Shown here one piece after another: positions 32,347 through 40,692 of a stretch of 64,000 bases of DNA; the first letter of the stretch is position 1; each line of letters begins with the position of its first letter. The translations under genes and the position numbers were made by a program. Source of the stretch: SHVO01 sp964576515 (GTDB lineage Bacteria > Pseudomonadota > Alphaproteobacteria > Rhodospirillales > Rhodospirillaceae); assembly GCA_964576515.1 (NCBI GenBank), contig CAZNUW010000001.1, positions 434,001-498,000 on the forward strand, written 5' to 3'. Under the pieces are notes generated by a model. That model saw only the letters and a list, made by a program, of their open reading frames with translations. It was not told the DNA's origin and made no database searches.

Positions 32347-33315
32347 TCACGCGAGGCCCGCCGTGGCCGCCCGCAACCGCGTCAGACCGAGGATCGCGCG
32401 GGTCTGCGGCAGGGGCACGCCGGCCGCCTCGCCGATCTCGACCACCGCTTCAACGATGGACCCCAGTTCAAGGGCGCGGCCGCGTTCCAGATCCTGCAAC
32501 ATCGAGGAGCGCACCGGAGACCCTTTCATCGCCTCGATGGGGTTGGCACCTTCCCCAAGGCCCAGATGAGCGCCGAGCGTCCGCGCCTCGTTGGCGATGG
32601 CGGCGGCGCATTCGCGCACCAGCGGATCGTCGTACATCTCGTGCAACAACGCCCCGGTCAGCGCGCTGACGGGATTGCCGCTGACGTTCACCACCAGCTT
32701 CGCCCAGATCTTGCGGCGGATGTCGGCGTCGACGGGAGTCTCGTACCCCGCGCGGCGAAAGACGTCCGCGATTTCCGTCATGCCCGCCGCGCCGCCGTCG
32801 GGACGCCCGAGAATGAGATGGTTGTTGCGCGTATGCTCAATCACGCCGTCGGTCCGTTCGATCACGCTGCAATTGATGACGCCCCACACGGTGCGGTCCG
32901 CTGGAAAGGTGCGGCCCAGAACGCCGTCGGGATCGACGGCCTTGAGGCGCTTGCCCGCGAGGCCGCCGCCGAAACCGTCGAAGAACCACCAGGGGACGCC
33001 GTTCATGACGAAGACAACCGGCGTGTCAGGACGGCACAAGGCGGCGATCTTGTCCGCCATGGACAACAGCGCCGTGCCTTTCAGTGTCACGACGACAAGA
33101 TCCTGAAGCCCCAGGTCGCGCGGATCGGACGACGCCGACATGCGCGCCGTGAGCGTGCGGTCCGCAAGCGCCAGCGTGAGGCCTTGCGCCTGGATCGCCG
33201 CCGCCTTCGCCGGACGCGCGAGCGCCGTAACCTCGGCCCCGGCCTCCTTCATCAGGACGGCCATCATGCCGCCGATGGCGCCCGGTCCCACGATACAGAT
33301 CTTGCGATAGGTCAT
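32347..33315 (-). CDS. 2-dehydropantoate 2-reductase family protein (first copy)
   Basis: 322 residues, ApbA/PanE fold. NADP-binding GPGAIGG near the N-terminus, VVVTLKGTALL, VVFVMNGVPWWFF and the catalytic Lys in DIRRKIWAKLVVNVSGNP, then SSMLQDLERGRALELGSI with the conserved Ser/Asp/Glu of the substrate pocket. Family members reduce ketopantoate to pantoate for vitamin B5, but many homologues act on other 2-ketoacids. The window holds a second copy at 51104. Function as true PanE is not certain. Confidence 0.8.
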   Translation of the reverse strand: MTYRKICIVGPGAIGGMMAVLMKEAGAEVTALARPAKAAAIQAQGLTLALADRTLTARMSASSDPRDLGLQDLVVVTLKGTALLSMADKIAALCRPDTPVVFVMNGVPWWFFDGFGGGLAGKRLKAVDPDGVLGRTFPADRTVWGVINCSVIERTDGVIEHTRNNHLILGRPDGGAAGMTEIADVFRRAGYETPVDADIRRKIWAKLVVNVSGNPVSALTGALLHEMYDDPLVRECAAAIANEARTLGAHLGLGEGANPIEAMKGSPVRSSMLQDLERGRALELGSIVEAVVEIGEAAGVPLPQTRAILGLTRLRAATAGLA

Positions 33316-33527
33316 GCGCGCTCGCTTGGGGTCCTACGGGGCTGTTTATTGATCATCGAAACCATAGTCTTAAAGCCATTACGAACCCCAAAATAGCGTT
33401 TTCCAGCAACTGTTAGTGAGGATCGCGAACCCCCTTTGATCGCGAATCCCGGTTTTTCAGTCACATTTGCTCTGGCATGCTGGTTGCAATCCTATCGGCA
33501 AACACCTGACACCAGAGGGGCATTGCC

Positions 33528-34193
33528 ATGAAAGCTATTGGATTTGTCGCGATCGGGGTCGCCGCCATCGGCGCCTTGTATTTCATGAACACCGGTTCGA
33601 GCGCCAAAAGCGGCGACAAGGACTGCGAAGGCGTCGCGCCCACGGTCGAGGGGCACATCACCTGGGACGGGAGCGAGAACGTCGCCATCGCGGTGCCGGC
33701 CAAGACCCGCTGGCAGCGCGGCGAAGGCGAAACGGTCGTCATCACGGGCGACAAGGACGATATCGCCCGCATCCGGCTCCATAAAGGGACGTTGCGCGTC
33801 TGCGGCGACCTCGACGACGAAGTCGAAATCACCCTGCCCGGCCGCACCTTCCGCGCCGTGACCATCGCGGGCGCGGGTGAAGTCACGATGAAGGATGTCG
33901 ATCAGCCCGATCTCGACCTTACCGTCGCCGGCGCGGGACGCTTCAGCGTCAACGGCGCCAGCGAGGCTGTGAAGCTCGTCATCGCCGGCGCCGGCGAAGC
34001 GCTGCTCGGTGAGCTTGCCGCGCGAAAACTGGACGTGAACATCGCGGGCGTCGGCAAAGCCGAAGCCTCGCCGAAAGACGACGCCAACGTCAGCATCACC
34101 GGCGCGGGCAAAGTCAAATTCCTGACCCGCCCGGCGCATCACCGCTCGAATATCGTGGGCTCGGGCGACGTCACGATGCCCGACGCTACCTGA
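33528..34193 (+). CDS. Secreted GIN-domain (DUF2807) protein
   Basis: 221 residues. A hydrophobic N-terminal segment (MKAIGFVAIGVAAIGALYFM) is a signal peptide or anchor. The rest is a repeating beta-structure: FRAVTIAGAGEVTMKD, LDLTVAGAGRFSVNG, VKLVIAGAGEALLG and VSITGAGKVKF, the glycine-rich I-x-G-x-G pattern of the GIN/DUF2807 right-handed beta-helix. These proteins are periplasmic or surface-bound, function unknown. Ribosome site AGAGGGG. A bidirectional terminator follows. Confidence 0.8.
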   Translation: MKAIGFVAIGVAAIGALYFMNTGSSAKSGDKDCEGVAPTVEGHITWDGSENVAIAVPAKTRWQRGEGETVVITGDKDDIARIRLHKGTLRVCGDLDDEVEITLPGRTFRAVTIAGAGEVTMKDVDQPDLDLTVAGAGRFSVNGASEAVKLVIAGAGEALLGELAARKLDVNIAGVGKAEASPKDDANVSITGAGKVKFLTRPAHHRSNIVGSGDVTMPDAT

Positions 34194-34200
34194 GCAAAGA

Positions 34201-34233
34201 AAAGGGCGGCCCTGGTTTCCGGGGCCGCCCTTT
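34201..34233. terminator. Bidirectional terminator
   Basis: A 12-bp stem AAAGGGCGGCCC/GGGCCGCCCTTT with a 9-nt loop, A-rich on one side and T-rich on the other, between the convergent GIN-domain and deoxyhypusine-synthase-like genes. Confidence 0.88.
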
Positions 34234-34256
34234 GTCGCTTTCGCCGTGAGGCGCGC

Positions 34257-35360
34257 CTAGTCCTTGAAGATCTTCGCGAACTTGCGGGCCTTGCGCTTCT
34301 TCCACAGGCCGCGGTGATAAGCGTCGGAGCCGATCAGCGGGACGACGCTGGTGGCTTCGGCGAACACCATCTGTTCGATCGAGCTGTCGACCTTGCCCCA
34401 GGAGTTGGCTTCCTTGAGAGTCGAGGACGAGCACGCCCCGTCACGCACGTCGGCCACGGTGATCTGCACGGTGTACTTGTGCATCTCGGCTTCGATTCCG
34501 AGCACTTCGGCGCAAACGACCGTGTCCTGCATGAAGTTCTTCGGCACGCCGCCGCCGATCATGAACAGGCCGGTGCCGCCCGCCTTGATCTTCACGTCGG
34601 TCAGTTCGCGGAAGTCGGCGATGCTGTCGATGGTGATGTGACCCTTCGGGTTGCGGACCTGGTGCAGCACCAGGCCGAAACCGGCCGAGCTGTCGGTGAA
34701 GGCCGGGCAGAAGATCGGCACGTCGTGATCGTAGCAGGTCTCGATCAGCGAGCCCTTCTTGCGATTCTTGCGGCCCTTCAGCCAGCGGCCCATTTCCTTG
34801 ATGAAGGCGCGGCTGGAGTACGGACCCGGCTTCATGCCGTCGGCGATCTCGCCGATGGTGCGGTCGGTCGTCTGCAGCTCTTCTTCGTCGATATAGGTGT
34901 CGTAGATGCGGTCGATGTAGAGGTCGCGCAAATCCTTATCGTCGTTGAACTGCGAACCCTGATAGTGACGGAAGCCGAGGGCCTCGAAGAAGTCCATGTC
35001 GACGATGGATGCGCCGGTCGCGACGATCGCGTCGACCATGCCGTACTTCACCATGTCGGCGTAGACCTTCATGCAGCCGCCGGCGGACGTGGAGCCTGCA
35101 AGCGTGAGCACGACCGAGCACTTCTGGTCGCCCAGCATCTGGTTGAAGATGTCGGCCGCGCGCGCGGTGTCGCGCGAGGTGAAGGACATTTTGCGCATGG
35201 CGTCGATGATCGGGCGCGCATCGAACGAGGTCATGTCGATGTGTTCGACCGGCTTCGACAGAAGCATGGCCTTACGGTTGTTGCCCTTCTTCGATCCGAC
35301 GGCCGGCGGGGCCTTGGACGCTTTCTTGGACTTTTTCGCGGGTTTCTTGGACGCAGCCAT
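34257..35360 (-). CDS. Deoxyhypusine synthase-like protein
   Basis: 367 residues. Lys-rich N-terminus (1-30), then the DHS fold: VVLTLAGSTSAGGCMKVY (NAD-binding loop), DAIVATGASIVDMDFFEALG, DVPIFCPAFTDSSAGF, FMIGGGVPKNF, and NSWGKV with Lys323, the lysine that carries the butylimine intermediate in true DHS. Bacteria have no eIF5A, so members here are thought to make polyamine derivatives such as homospermidine from putrescine or spermidine. Partner of the ornithine decarboxylase gene 80 bp upstream. Confidence 0.85.
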   Translation of the reverse strand: MAASKKPAKKSKKASKAPPAVGSKKGNNRKAMLLSKPVEHIDMTSFDARPIIDAMRKMSFTSRDTARAADIFNQMLGDQKCSVVLTLAGSTSAGGCMKVYADMVKYGMVDAIVATGASIVDMDFFEALGFRHYQGSQFNDDKDLRDLYIDRIYDTYIDEEELQTTDRTIGEIADGMKPGPYSSRAFIKEMGRWLKGRKNRKKGSLIETCYDHDVPIFCPAFTDSSAGFGLVLHQVRNPKGHITIDSIADFRELTDVKIKAGGTGLFMIGGGVPKNFMQDTVVCAEVLGIEAEMHKYTVQITVADVRDGACSSSTLKEANSWGKVDSSIEQMVFAEATSVVPLIGSDAYHRGLWKKRKARKFAKIFKD

Positions 35361-35440
35361 AACTCAGCCATCCTCTGTTGAAGGCAAAAAGGTTTGGGGC
35401 GGCGAATCCGCCGCCCCTGGAACGCAAAATGGAACGGGGC

Positions 35441-36823
35441 TTACTCTAGCTCAAGGGATTCCGCGCCGGCATGACCGTCCGCGGACAATTCACCCGCGGA
35501 ATCGTCCGGCTGGGACGCCTCCAACTGGAGTTGGACGGCCGGTTCGCCGCGCGGAACCACCCGCAGGGCCACGCCCCGGCGCGGACGCTCGACCGCGAGC
35601 GCCTCGGCTTCCGGCCACACGGTCGCGGTGACCGAGGAATGGAACCCGTTGAAACGGGTCTGCATGGTCGACCCATAGGAGCCCAGCATGCCGATCTCGA
35701 TCCAATCGCCTTCCTGCGTGTCTTCCGGCAGCATGAAGGGACCCTTCATCTTGTCCAGGTTGTCGCAGGTCGGGCCATAGAAGGTGAACGCCACCAGCTT
35801 CTCGGACGGGGTCCGGGTGTTCGGGGCGTTCGAGTTCTTTCCCGCGCGGCTCAAGGGGCGCACGAGACGGACCGGGAAGCGCCAGTTCAGGGCGCCGGCG
35901 TCGAACAGGCTGCCGTAGGTGCCGTCGTTGATATAGAGGCGGCGGCCCTTACGCAGGGTCACACGCACGAGCATGGCGCCGCCGGCGGCGACCATCGCGC
36001 GGCCGGGCTCGCACCACAGTTCGGCGCCCGCATCCACCATCGGCTGGGCGGCTTCGGTGATCGCGGCGAAGTAGTTCTCCAGCGGCGGCGGGACCATGTT
36101 CGGGTAGGTGGCCGGGAAGCCGCCGCCCACGTCGAGGACGTCGATCTTCACCTTGGCTTTGGCAACCACTTCCATGGCGCGCGCGATGGCGAGCTTGTAG
36201 GCGGCCGGGTCCATGCACTGGGACCCGACGTGGAAGCACACCCCGACCTTGTGGGCCACCTTACGGGCGTGACGGAGCAGGTCGGCCGCCGTCGAGGGGG
36301 CCGCGCCGAACTTGCCGGACAGGTCGTAAGCCGCCGAGCCGTTGCCCGTCACCGCCAGGCGGATGAACAGGTTGAGGTCCTTGGCGCTCTTGGTCTCTTC
36401 CAGGATCTTCAGGAGCTCGCCGGCAGTGTCGAGCGAGAAGGTGCGCACGCCCAGCTTATAGGCGGCGCGGATCGCCTCGCGGCTCTTCACCGGGTGCATG
36501 AAATGCAGGTGCGCGGACTTGCCGAAGAGGCCCTTCACTAGGCGCACTTCGTCCAGAGAGGCGACGTCGTAATGGCGCACGCCCGCGGCAAACATGTGGC
36601 GCAGGAAATCGACACCCGGGTTGCACTTCACGGCGTAGAGGACCTTGCCCGGGAACTGGCTGGTGAAGGTCTCGGCCTGGCTGCGCACGGACGCCGGGAA
36701 AATGCACTGCACCGGGCCCTCCGGCTTCAGCCGGCGGGCGACGTCGTCGACGGAGCGGTACAGGTGCTCCGGAGCGTCGGTGGTGATCAGTTTTGCGACT
36801 TGGCGTGACTTCTGTTCGTACAT
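35441..36823 (-). CDS. Type III PLP ornithine/arginine decarboxylase
   Basis: 460 residues with the alanine-racemase-like fold. PLP lysine Lys66 in LYAVKCNPG, GVCFHVGSQ, DVGGGFPATYP (phosphate-binding glycines), ELWCEPGRAMVA and FYGPTCDNLDK (active-site Cys of the partner subunit). Most likely makes putrescine from ornithine. A C-terminal acidic, Gln/Leu-rich extension of about 45 residues is unusual. It precedes the DHS-like gene, so together they would feed a homospermidine-type pathway. Confidence 0.9.
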   Translation of the reverse strand: MYEQKSRQVAKLITTDAPEHLYRSVDDVARRLKPEGPVQCIFPASVRSQAETFTSQFPGKVLYAVKCNPGVDFLRHMFAAGVRHYDVASLDEVRLVKGLFGKSAHLHFMHPVKSREAIRAAYKLGVRTFSLDTAGELLKILEETKSAKDLNLFIRLAVTGNGSAAYDLSGKFGAAPSTAADLLRHARKVAHKVGVCFHVGSQCMDPAAYKLAIARAMEVVAKAKVKIDVLDVGGGFPATYPNMVPPPLENYFAAITEAAQPMVDAGAELWCEPGRAMVAAGGAMLVRVTLRKGRRLYINDGTYGSLFDAGALNWRFPVRLVRPLSRAGKNSNAPNTRTPSEKLVAFTFYGPTCDNLDKMKGPFMLPEDTQEGDWIEIGMLGSYGSTMQTRFNGFHSSVTATVWPEAEALAVERPRRGVALRVVPRGEPAVQLQLEASQPDDSAGELSADGHAGAESLELE

Positions 36824-36924
36824 TTCTCTCGCTATTCCCCAGCATGGCCGCGTTCAACGGCGCAAATAACCTCAGCGCCCGGTGGCGAAACGCCCCAGGA
36901 CCGTTCGATTGTCAGGATTGATTC

Positions 36925-37059
36925 TCAATCCCGGATCACGTCGAACCTGGAGATAACCACGAGATCATGGCCATCCCAGGCGATATGCCGGCAATTCACG
37001 AGAGCCGCCGGAACGCTGGCGGCGCGTCGATGACGCTTTTTCATTTTCAGCAGGGGCAT
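36925..37059 (-). CDS. Small basic protein (44 residues)
   Basis: Translation from 37059 gives MPLLKMKKRHRRAASVPAAL then VNCRHIAWDGHDLVVISRFD and VIRD. The Shine-Dalgarno sequence AAAGGAGG stands 6 nt before the ATG, the strongest ribosome site in this part of the window. A short hairpin (36915-36931, 7-bp stem) covers the stop. Highly basic head, beta-strand-like end. It fills the gap between ODC and MAPEG genes. No family recognised. Confidence 0.6.
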   Translation of the reverse strand: MPLLKMKKRHRRAASVPAALVNCRHIAWDGHDLVVISRFDVIRD

Positions 37060-37319
37060 GCACGGCCTCCTTTATCAATCAGACAAACAAAAACAGTCCA
37101 ACCAACTAAAGGACGCTTACGTCGTTGCTTAACGGCGATTTGCTTTAGGCACGTGCGCGTACGTCTGGGTTCGCATTTACGCCTTCTGTGGGGGAAATCA
37201 AGAAAAAATGTCCCCCGCCGAATTTTTTTTGACACGGCGGTCTACGCGCCGGAAAGTCGGCGCCGCCGCGACGGTTCGCGATGACGCGTTCACCGCGCGC
37301 GCGCCTGGGGGAGACGGCC
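37060..37319. other. Non-coding stretch before the MAPEG gene
   Basis: About 260 bp, A/T-rich in places. It holds a perfect -35 hexamer TTGACA at about 37229 without a clear -10, and two imperfect hairpins (one in GGGGGAAA...TCCCCC, one with CCGCCG...CGGCGG). The plus-strand frame through 36967-37284 has no ribosome site and overlaps the small gene, so I do not call it. Confidence 0.5.
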
Positions 37320-37710
37320 ATGATTGAGAGCTACCCATACACCACAATAGTGCTGTGTTTAGGGCTCATCGTTTACGTCTGGACGATGTTCCGTGTCGGC
37401 GCCGCGCGCGCGCTTCAAGATCCCCGCGCCCGCGATGGACGGCCCGGTCGAATTCCAGCGCGTCCTGCGCGTCCACGGCAACACGCTCGAGCAGCTTGTC
37501 ATATTTGTCCCGGCGCTGGTCCTGTTCGCCGCCGCGTGGGGCGATTCGCCCGCCGCGCTGCTCGGACTCCTCTGGCCGATCGGGCGGGTGATCTACGCGG
37601 CGCGCTACGCCGCCGGCGCCAACCGGAGCCTCGGATTCGGGATCGCCTTCATCCCGACCATGATCCTGCTCGTCGGCGCTTTGGTGGGCGCGATCATGAA
37701 AGTCGCGTAA
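37320..37710 (+). pseudogene. MAPEG family membrane protein, frameshifted
   Basis: MAPEG proteins have four membrane spans. The first part, from the ATG at 37320 (MIESYPYTTIVLCLGLIVYV, ending VGAAR), and the second part (FKIPAPAMDGPVEFQRVLRV, then HGNTLEQLVIFVPALVLFAA) fit together as one family member, but lie in different frames. The break falls in a run of CG dinucleotides (37403-37412); adding one CG restores a single frame. The key MAPEG residues R-x-x-N-T-x-E are intact. It could be a sequencing slip rather than a real mutation. Confidence 0.75.
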
Positions 37711-37720
37711 CCAGCGCCCC

Positions 37721-38500
37721 TTACCCGCGCGCCGTCACGAAGATGTAGTCGCCCAGCGCCTCGTCGACAGCGGCGCGGATCCCGCTCCAGCGCCCGCTGT
37801 CGAGATCGGAGCGCAGGCGAGCGAGACCATTTTCCAGCTCGCCCGGCGGGCACAGGAGACGGAAGGCGGAAATCCCGGCCCGCACGGCGGAATCGAAGTA
37901 GAGCTCCGGCCGGTCCTTCCCGGCGTACCAGAAGAGATCGGTAAGGTCGGGCGGCACCCGCCACGGCTGGAGGTGGATGTTCGTGAACCCGGCGTCGCGC
38001 AGTAGCGCCCCCAGGTCTTCACGGGAGAGCGACTGGTTGGCGGCGGCCCGCACGGCTTCTGGAAAGTAGTGACGGAGCCAGTAACCGTTCACTTGGTCTG
38101 GAAACTGGGTCAGCAGAACAAGCCTGCCGCCGCCAAGGACACGGCGGACCTCGCCAAAGACACGCGCAGGATCGCGGAAGTGATGGACGGCGTGCGTGCT
38201 TACCGCACCGCCGAAACTTCCCGCAGCAAACGGCAGCGCCTCTCCGGAACCCTGTAACCAGGTGACGGACGACGGCTGCGCCAGGGCCGCCTCCAGCATC
38301 ACTGCGGAAGGATCGATGCCCGTCACCGTCAGGCCGGCCTCGGCGAGCCATCGTGTGTAATTGCCGGTGCCGCATCCGAGGTCGAGAACGGATGTACCGG
38401 CTGGGCAGCCCAGCGACGCAAGGAGCAAGTGGCCGATGGCGGGGTCGGCGGTCCGGGTGCGGTTGTAGCCGACACCGATCTGGTCGTAGCGCGCGCTCAC
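37721..38500 (-). CDS. Class I SAM-dependent methyltransferase
   Basis: 259 residues from a GTG. Motif I VLDLGCGTGNYT (about 39-50), motif II GIDPSAVML, motif IV-like AVSTHAVHHFRDPARVF and LVLLTQFPD, the layout of UbiE/BioC-type small-molecule methyltransferases. Substrate not predictable. Convergent with the MAPEG gene and upstream of pfkA on the same strand. Confidence 0.85.
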   Translation of the reverse strand: MSARYDQIGVGYNRTRTADPAIGHLLLASLGCPAGTSVLDLGCGTGNYTRWLAEAGLTVTGIDPSAVMLEAALAQPSSVTWLQGSGEALPFAAGSFGGAVSTHAVHHFRDPARVFGEVRRVLGGGRLVLLTQFPDQVNGYWLRHYFPEAVRAAANQSLSREDLGALLRDAGFTNIHLQPWRVPPDLTDLFWYAGKDRPELYFDSAVRAGISAFRLLCPPGELENGLARLRSDLDSGRWSGIRAAVDEALGDYIFVTARG

Positions 38501-38510
38501 CGGCGAAGGC

Positions 38511-39572
38511 TCAAACTTCGCCGACGTAGGTGCCGAGGCGGCGCGCGGTGCGGATGAGCTGGCTGTCCTTGGCGACGAAGCGCGGGCCGGTGACGACCTC
38601 GGCCAGCGGGATGTCCGTCACGAGGCCGCCGCGCCAGGCGACCATGCGCTGGTTCTGGCCGGCGGCGAGCACATGGACCGCCCGGGCGCCCATGGCCGAG
38701 CCCAGCAGGCGGTCGAACATCGCCGGGGTGCCGCCGCGCTGGATGTGGCCCAAGACCGTGCAGCGGGCGTCGAAGCCCGTGCGGTTCTGGAGGCCGCTCG
38801 CGATCGCGATGCCGACATTGGCGCCCTTGCGCCGCTCCTCGGCGGGCGGGGCCACGCCTTCGGCCACCACCACCAGCACAGGGCTGGGCCGGTCGTGGGT
38901 GATCTTGCGGACATGGGCGGCCACGGTATCGAGGTCGTAGGGAAACTCGGGCATCAGGATCACGTCCGCCCCGCCTGCGATGCCGCCGAACAGGGCGATG
39001 AAGCCGGAATCCCGGCCCATGACCTCCAGCACCATGATCCGGCGATGGCTGGCCGCGGTGGAGGCCAGACGGTCGAGGGACTGGCCGACGATCTCGACGG
39101 CGGTGAAGAAGCCGACGGCGAACTCGGTGCCGGGCACGTCGTTGTCGATGGTCTTGGGCACCCCAACCCAGGGGATGCCGACACCCTCCAAAAGGCGGTC
39201 GAACAGCCGCATGCTGCCATCGCCGCCGATCACCACCAGGGCGTCGAGGCCGAGCTTGCGGACGGCGGCGCGGACATCCCCGGAGCGGTCGGACACCGTG
39301 CCGTCGGGATTCGGGAACTTGAACGGATCGCCCTTGGTGGTCGTGCCCAGGACGGTGCCGCCCGCGCGTAACAGATCGCCGCGCACGGAATCGAAGTTCA
39401 GCGGCATGATGTCGGGCGGGTCGTTGAGCAGGCCGAGATGGCCGTTACGAAGCCCCACCACCTCCCAGCCGCGGCCGGCGGCGGCGTCGGTGACCGCGCG
39501 AATGACCGCGTTCAGGCCGGCGCAGTCGCCACCGCTGGTGAGAACGCCGATCTTGCGAATCGTCTGTGTCAT
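38511..39572 (-). CDS. pfkA: 6-phosphofructokinase
   Basis: 353 residues, phosphofructokinase fold. GVLTSGGDCAGLNAVIR at 9-25, GGDGSMRLF (116-124), PKTIDNDVPGTE (139-150), MGRDSGFIAL and GHIQRGGTP. At the two positions that separate donor use, Gly119 resembles ATP enzymes while Lys140 resembles pyrophosphate enzymes, a mixed pattern. Phosphorylates fructose 6-phosphate. It is divergent from the hemerythrin gene with an FNR/FixK-like box between the two starts. Confidence 0.93.
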   Translation of the reverse strand: MTQTIRKIGVLTSGGDCAGLNAVIRAVTDAAAGRGWEVVGLRNGHLGLLNDPPDIMPLNFDSVRGDLLRAGGTVLGTTTKGDPFKFPNPDGTVSDRSGDVRAAVRKLGLDALVVIGGDGSMRLFDRLLEGVGIPWVGVPKTIDNDVPGTEFAVGFFTAVEIVGQSLDRLASTAASHRRIMVLEVMGRDSGFIALFGGIAGGADVILMPEFPYDLDTVAAHVRKITHDRPSPVLVVVAEGVAPPAEERRKGANVGIAIASGLQNRTGFDARCTVLGHIQRGGTPAMFDRLLGSAMGARAVHVLAAGQNQRMVAWRGGLVTDIPLAEVVTGPRFVAKDSQLIRTARRLGTYVGEV

Positions 39573-39636
39573 CTGGACCTCTCACCCGGAATTGATCGTG
39601 CGCACCGCCAACAGGCGAACAACGGCATTTGTTCCT

Positions 39637-39650
39637 TTGACCGGCGTCAA
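39637..39650. promoter_or_regulatory. FNR/FixK-like box TTGAC-CGGC-GTCAA
   Basis: Perfect TTGAC/GTCAA arms with 4 bp between, matching the Crp/Fnr-family consensus TTGAT-N4-ATCAA used by FixK-type regulators. It lies 38 bp before the hemerythrin start and 65 bp from the pfkA start, so it may control both genes according to oxygen. Confidence 0.6.
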
Positions 39651-39687
39651 AGTCCCGGCCCGGCCCACACGTTATCCGGTGGGGAGC

Positions 39688-40272
39688 ATGACCGCATCCA
39701 GGCCCCCTTCCGCCATCGATCGCCTCTCGCAAGATCATATCGATCTGCGGATGGCCTTGGCCATGCTGGAACGCGAGGTGGAGTCGGTCGCGCAGTATCA
39801 CGAGCCCGATCCGCTGCTGCTGGGCGGCTGCGTACAGTATTTTGTGGATGTCCCGGCCCGCCGCCATCATCCCATCGAAAAGATGATCCACGACCTGTTG
39901 CGCGCGCGCGCGCCGGACGCCGTGGACGCCGCCGCCAACGCCCGGGAGCACGAAACCCTCGTCGCGCAGGCCGGCGAGTTGGCGATGATGACCCGCAACC
40001 TATTCCTCGACACGCCGAAATGGCGGGTCCCGTTCTGCGCCACGGCGCGGCGCTTCGTCGTGCTGAAACGCGAGCACATCCGCGCGGAGGAAAAACTGCA
40101 CCGCGTCGCCATCGCGCACTTGCTGCCCGAGGACTGGCTTGCGGTCGAACGGGCCGCGCAAGCGGCCAACGCCGCCTGGAACGACAACCGCAAGACCGCG
40201 CCGGCCTATGACGTGCTGGGACTTACTTCCCTGCGTGGTTCGCGCGCCACTGGCGCTGTTCGTCGGCGGTAA
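39688..40272 (+). CDS. Hemerythrin-like HHE protein
   Basis: 194 residues from the ATG at 39688 (GGGGAG ribosome site). Iron-ligand candidates are His in SQDHIDL, His-His in RRHHPIEKM, His-Glu in REHETL and His in KREHIRAEEK, the order of the HHE four-helix bundle. Binds a di-iron centre; relatives sense or buffer oxygen or nitric oxide. Upstream FNR/FixK-like box supports low-oxygen control. Its 3' end overlaps the convergent chorismate mutase gene by 50 bp. Confidence 0.85.
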   Translation: MTASRPPSAIDRLSQDHIDLRMALAMLEREVESVAQYHEPDPLLLGGCVQYFVDVPARRHHPIEKMIHDLLRARAPDAVDAAANAREHETLVAQAGELAMMTRNLFLDTPKWRVPFCATARRFVVLKREHIRAEEKLHRVAIAHLLPEDWLAVERAAQAANAAWNDNRKTAPAYDVLGLTSLRGSRATGAVRRR

Positions 40273-40672
40273 ACGCGTCGATCAGGACGCGGTACACCTC
40301 TTCAATGGTGTCCGGACGTCCGCCGGTGGCTTCGGCGATCAGCCGCGCATTCTTCACGACTTCCTCGACACGCGGCACGACCACCACGCCCTTGACCGAC
40401 GGTTTGAACTGCGCGGCCTGAGTCACATAGAACAGACGCTCGCTCAAGAGCGGGACAATCTTCTCGTCCATCGCGTCGATGGCGGCGCGCACGTCGGACA
40501 GCGCCTTGAACTTGCGCTTCGACCACGTCTGCTTCGCGCGATTGGCGATGAACATCTCAGACGCCTTGGCGGCCTTCTTCGCGACAGGTTTCTTCGCGGC
40601 GCCTTTTTTCACGGCGCCTTTTTTCGCTGGGGCTTTTTTCGCCGGGGATTTCGCTTTTTTCTTCGCGGCCAT
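40223..40672 (-). CDS. Chorismate mutase with histone-like Lys-rich N-terminus
   Basis: 149 residues. Residues 1-38 are Ala/Lys/Pro repeats (AKKAPAKKGAVKKGAAKK), like histone H1 or AlgP tails. Then a type II chorismate mutase domain: LSDVRAAIDAMDEKIVPLLS, ERLFYVTQAAQFK, VVVPRVEEVVKNARLIA and VYRVLIDAFTADEQRQ. It converts chorismate to prephenate for Phe/Tyr synthesis. Located 20 bp after gshA on the same strand. The basic tail may bind DNA or RNA, which would be odd for a metabolic enzyme. Confidence 0.85.
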   Translation of the reverse strand: MAAKKKAKSPAKKAPAKKGAVKKGAAKKPVAKKAAKASEMFIANRAKQTWSKRKFKALSDVRAAIDAMDEKIVPLLSERLFYVTQAAQFKPSVKGVVVVPRVEEVVKNARLIAEATGGRPDTIEEVYRVLIDAFTADEQRQWRANHAGK

Positions 40673-40692
40673 GATCCGATCCTTGTCGCTGT

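Noticed and set aside
36967..37284. 105-codon frame on the plus strand
   Set aside because: It overlaps the better supported 44-residue gene, lacks a ribosome site and has no protein-like composition.
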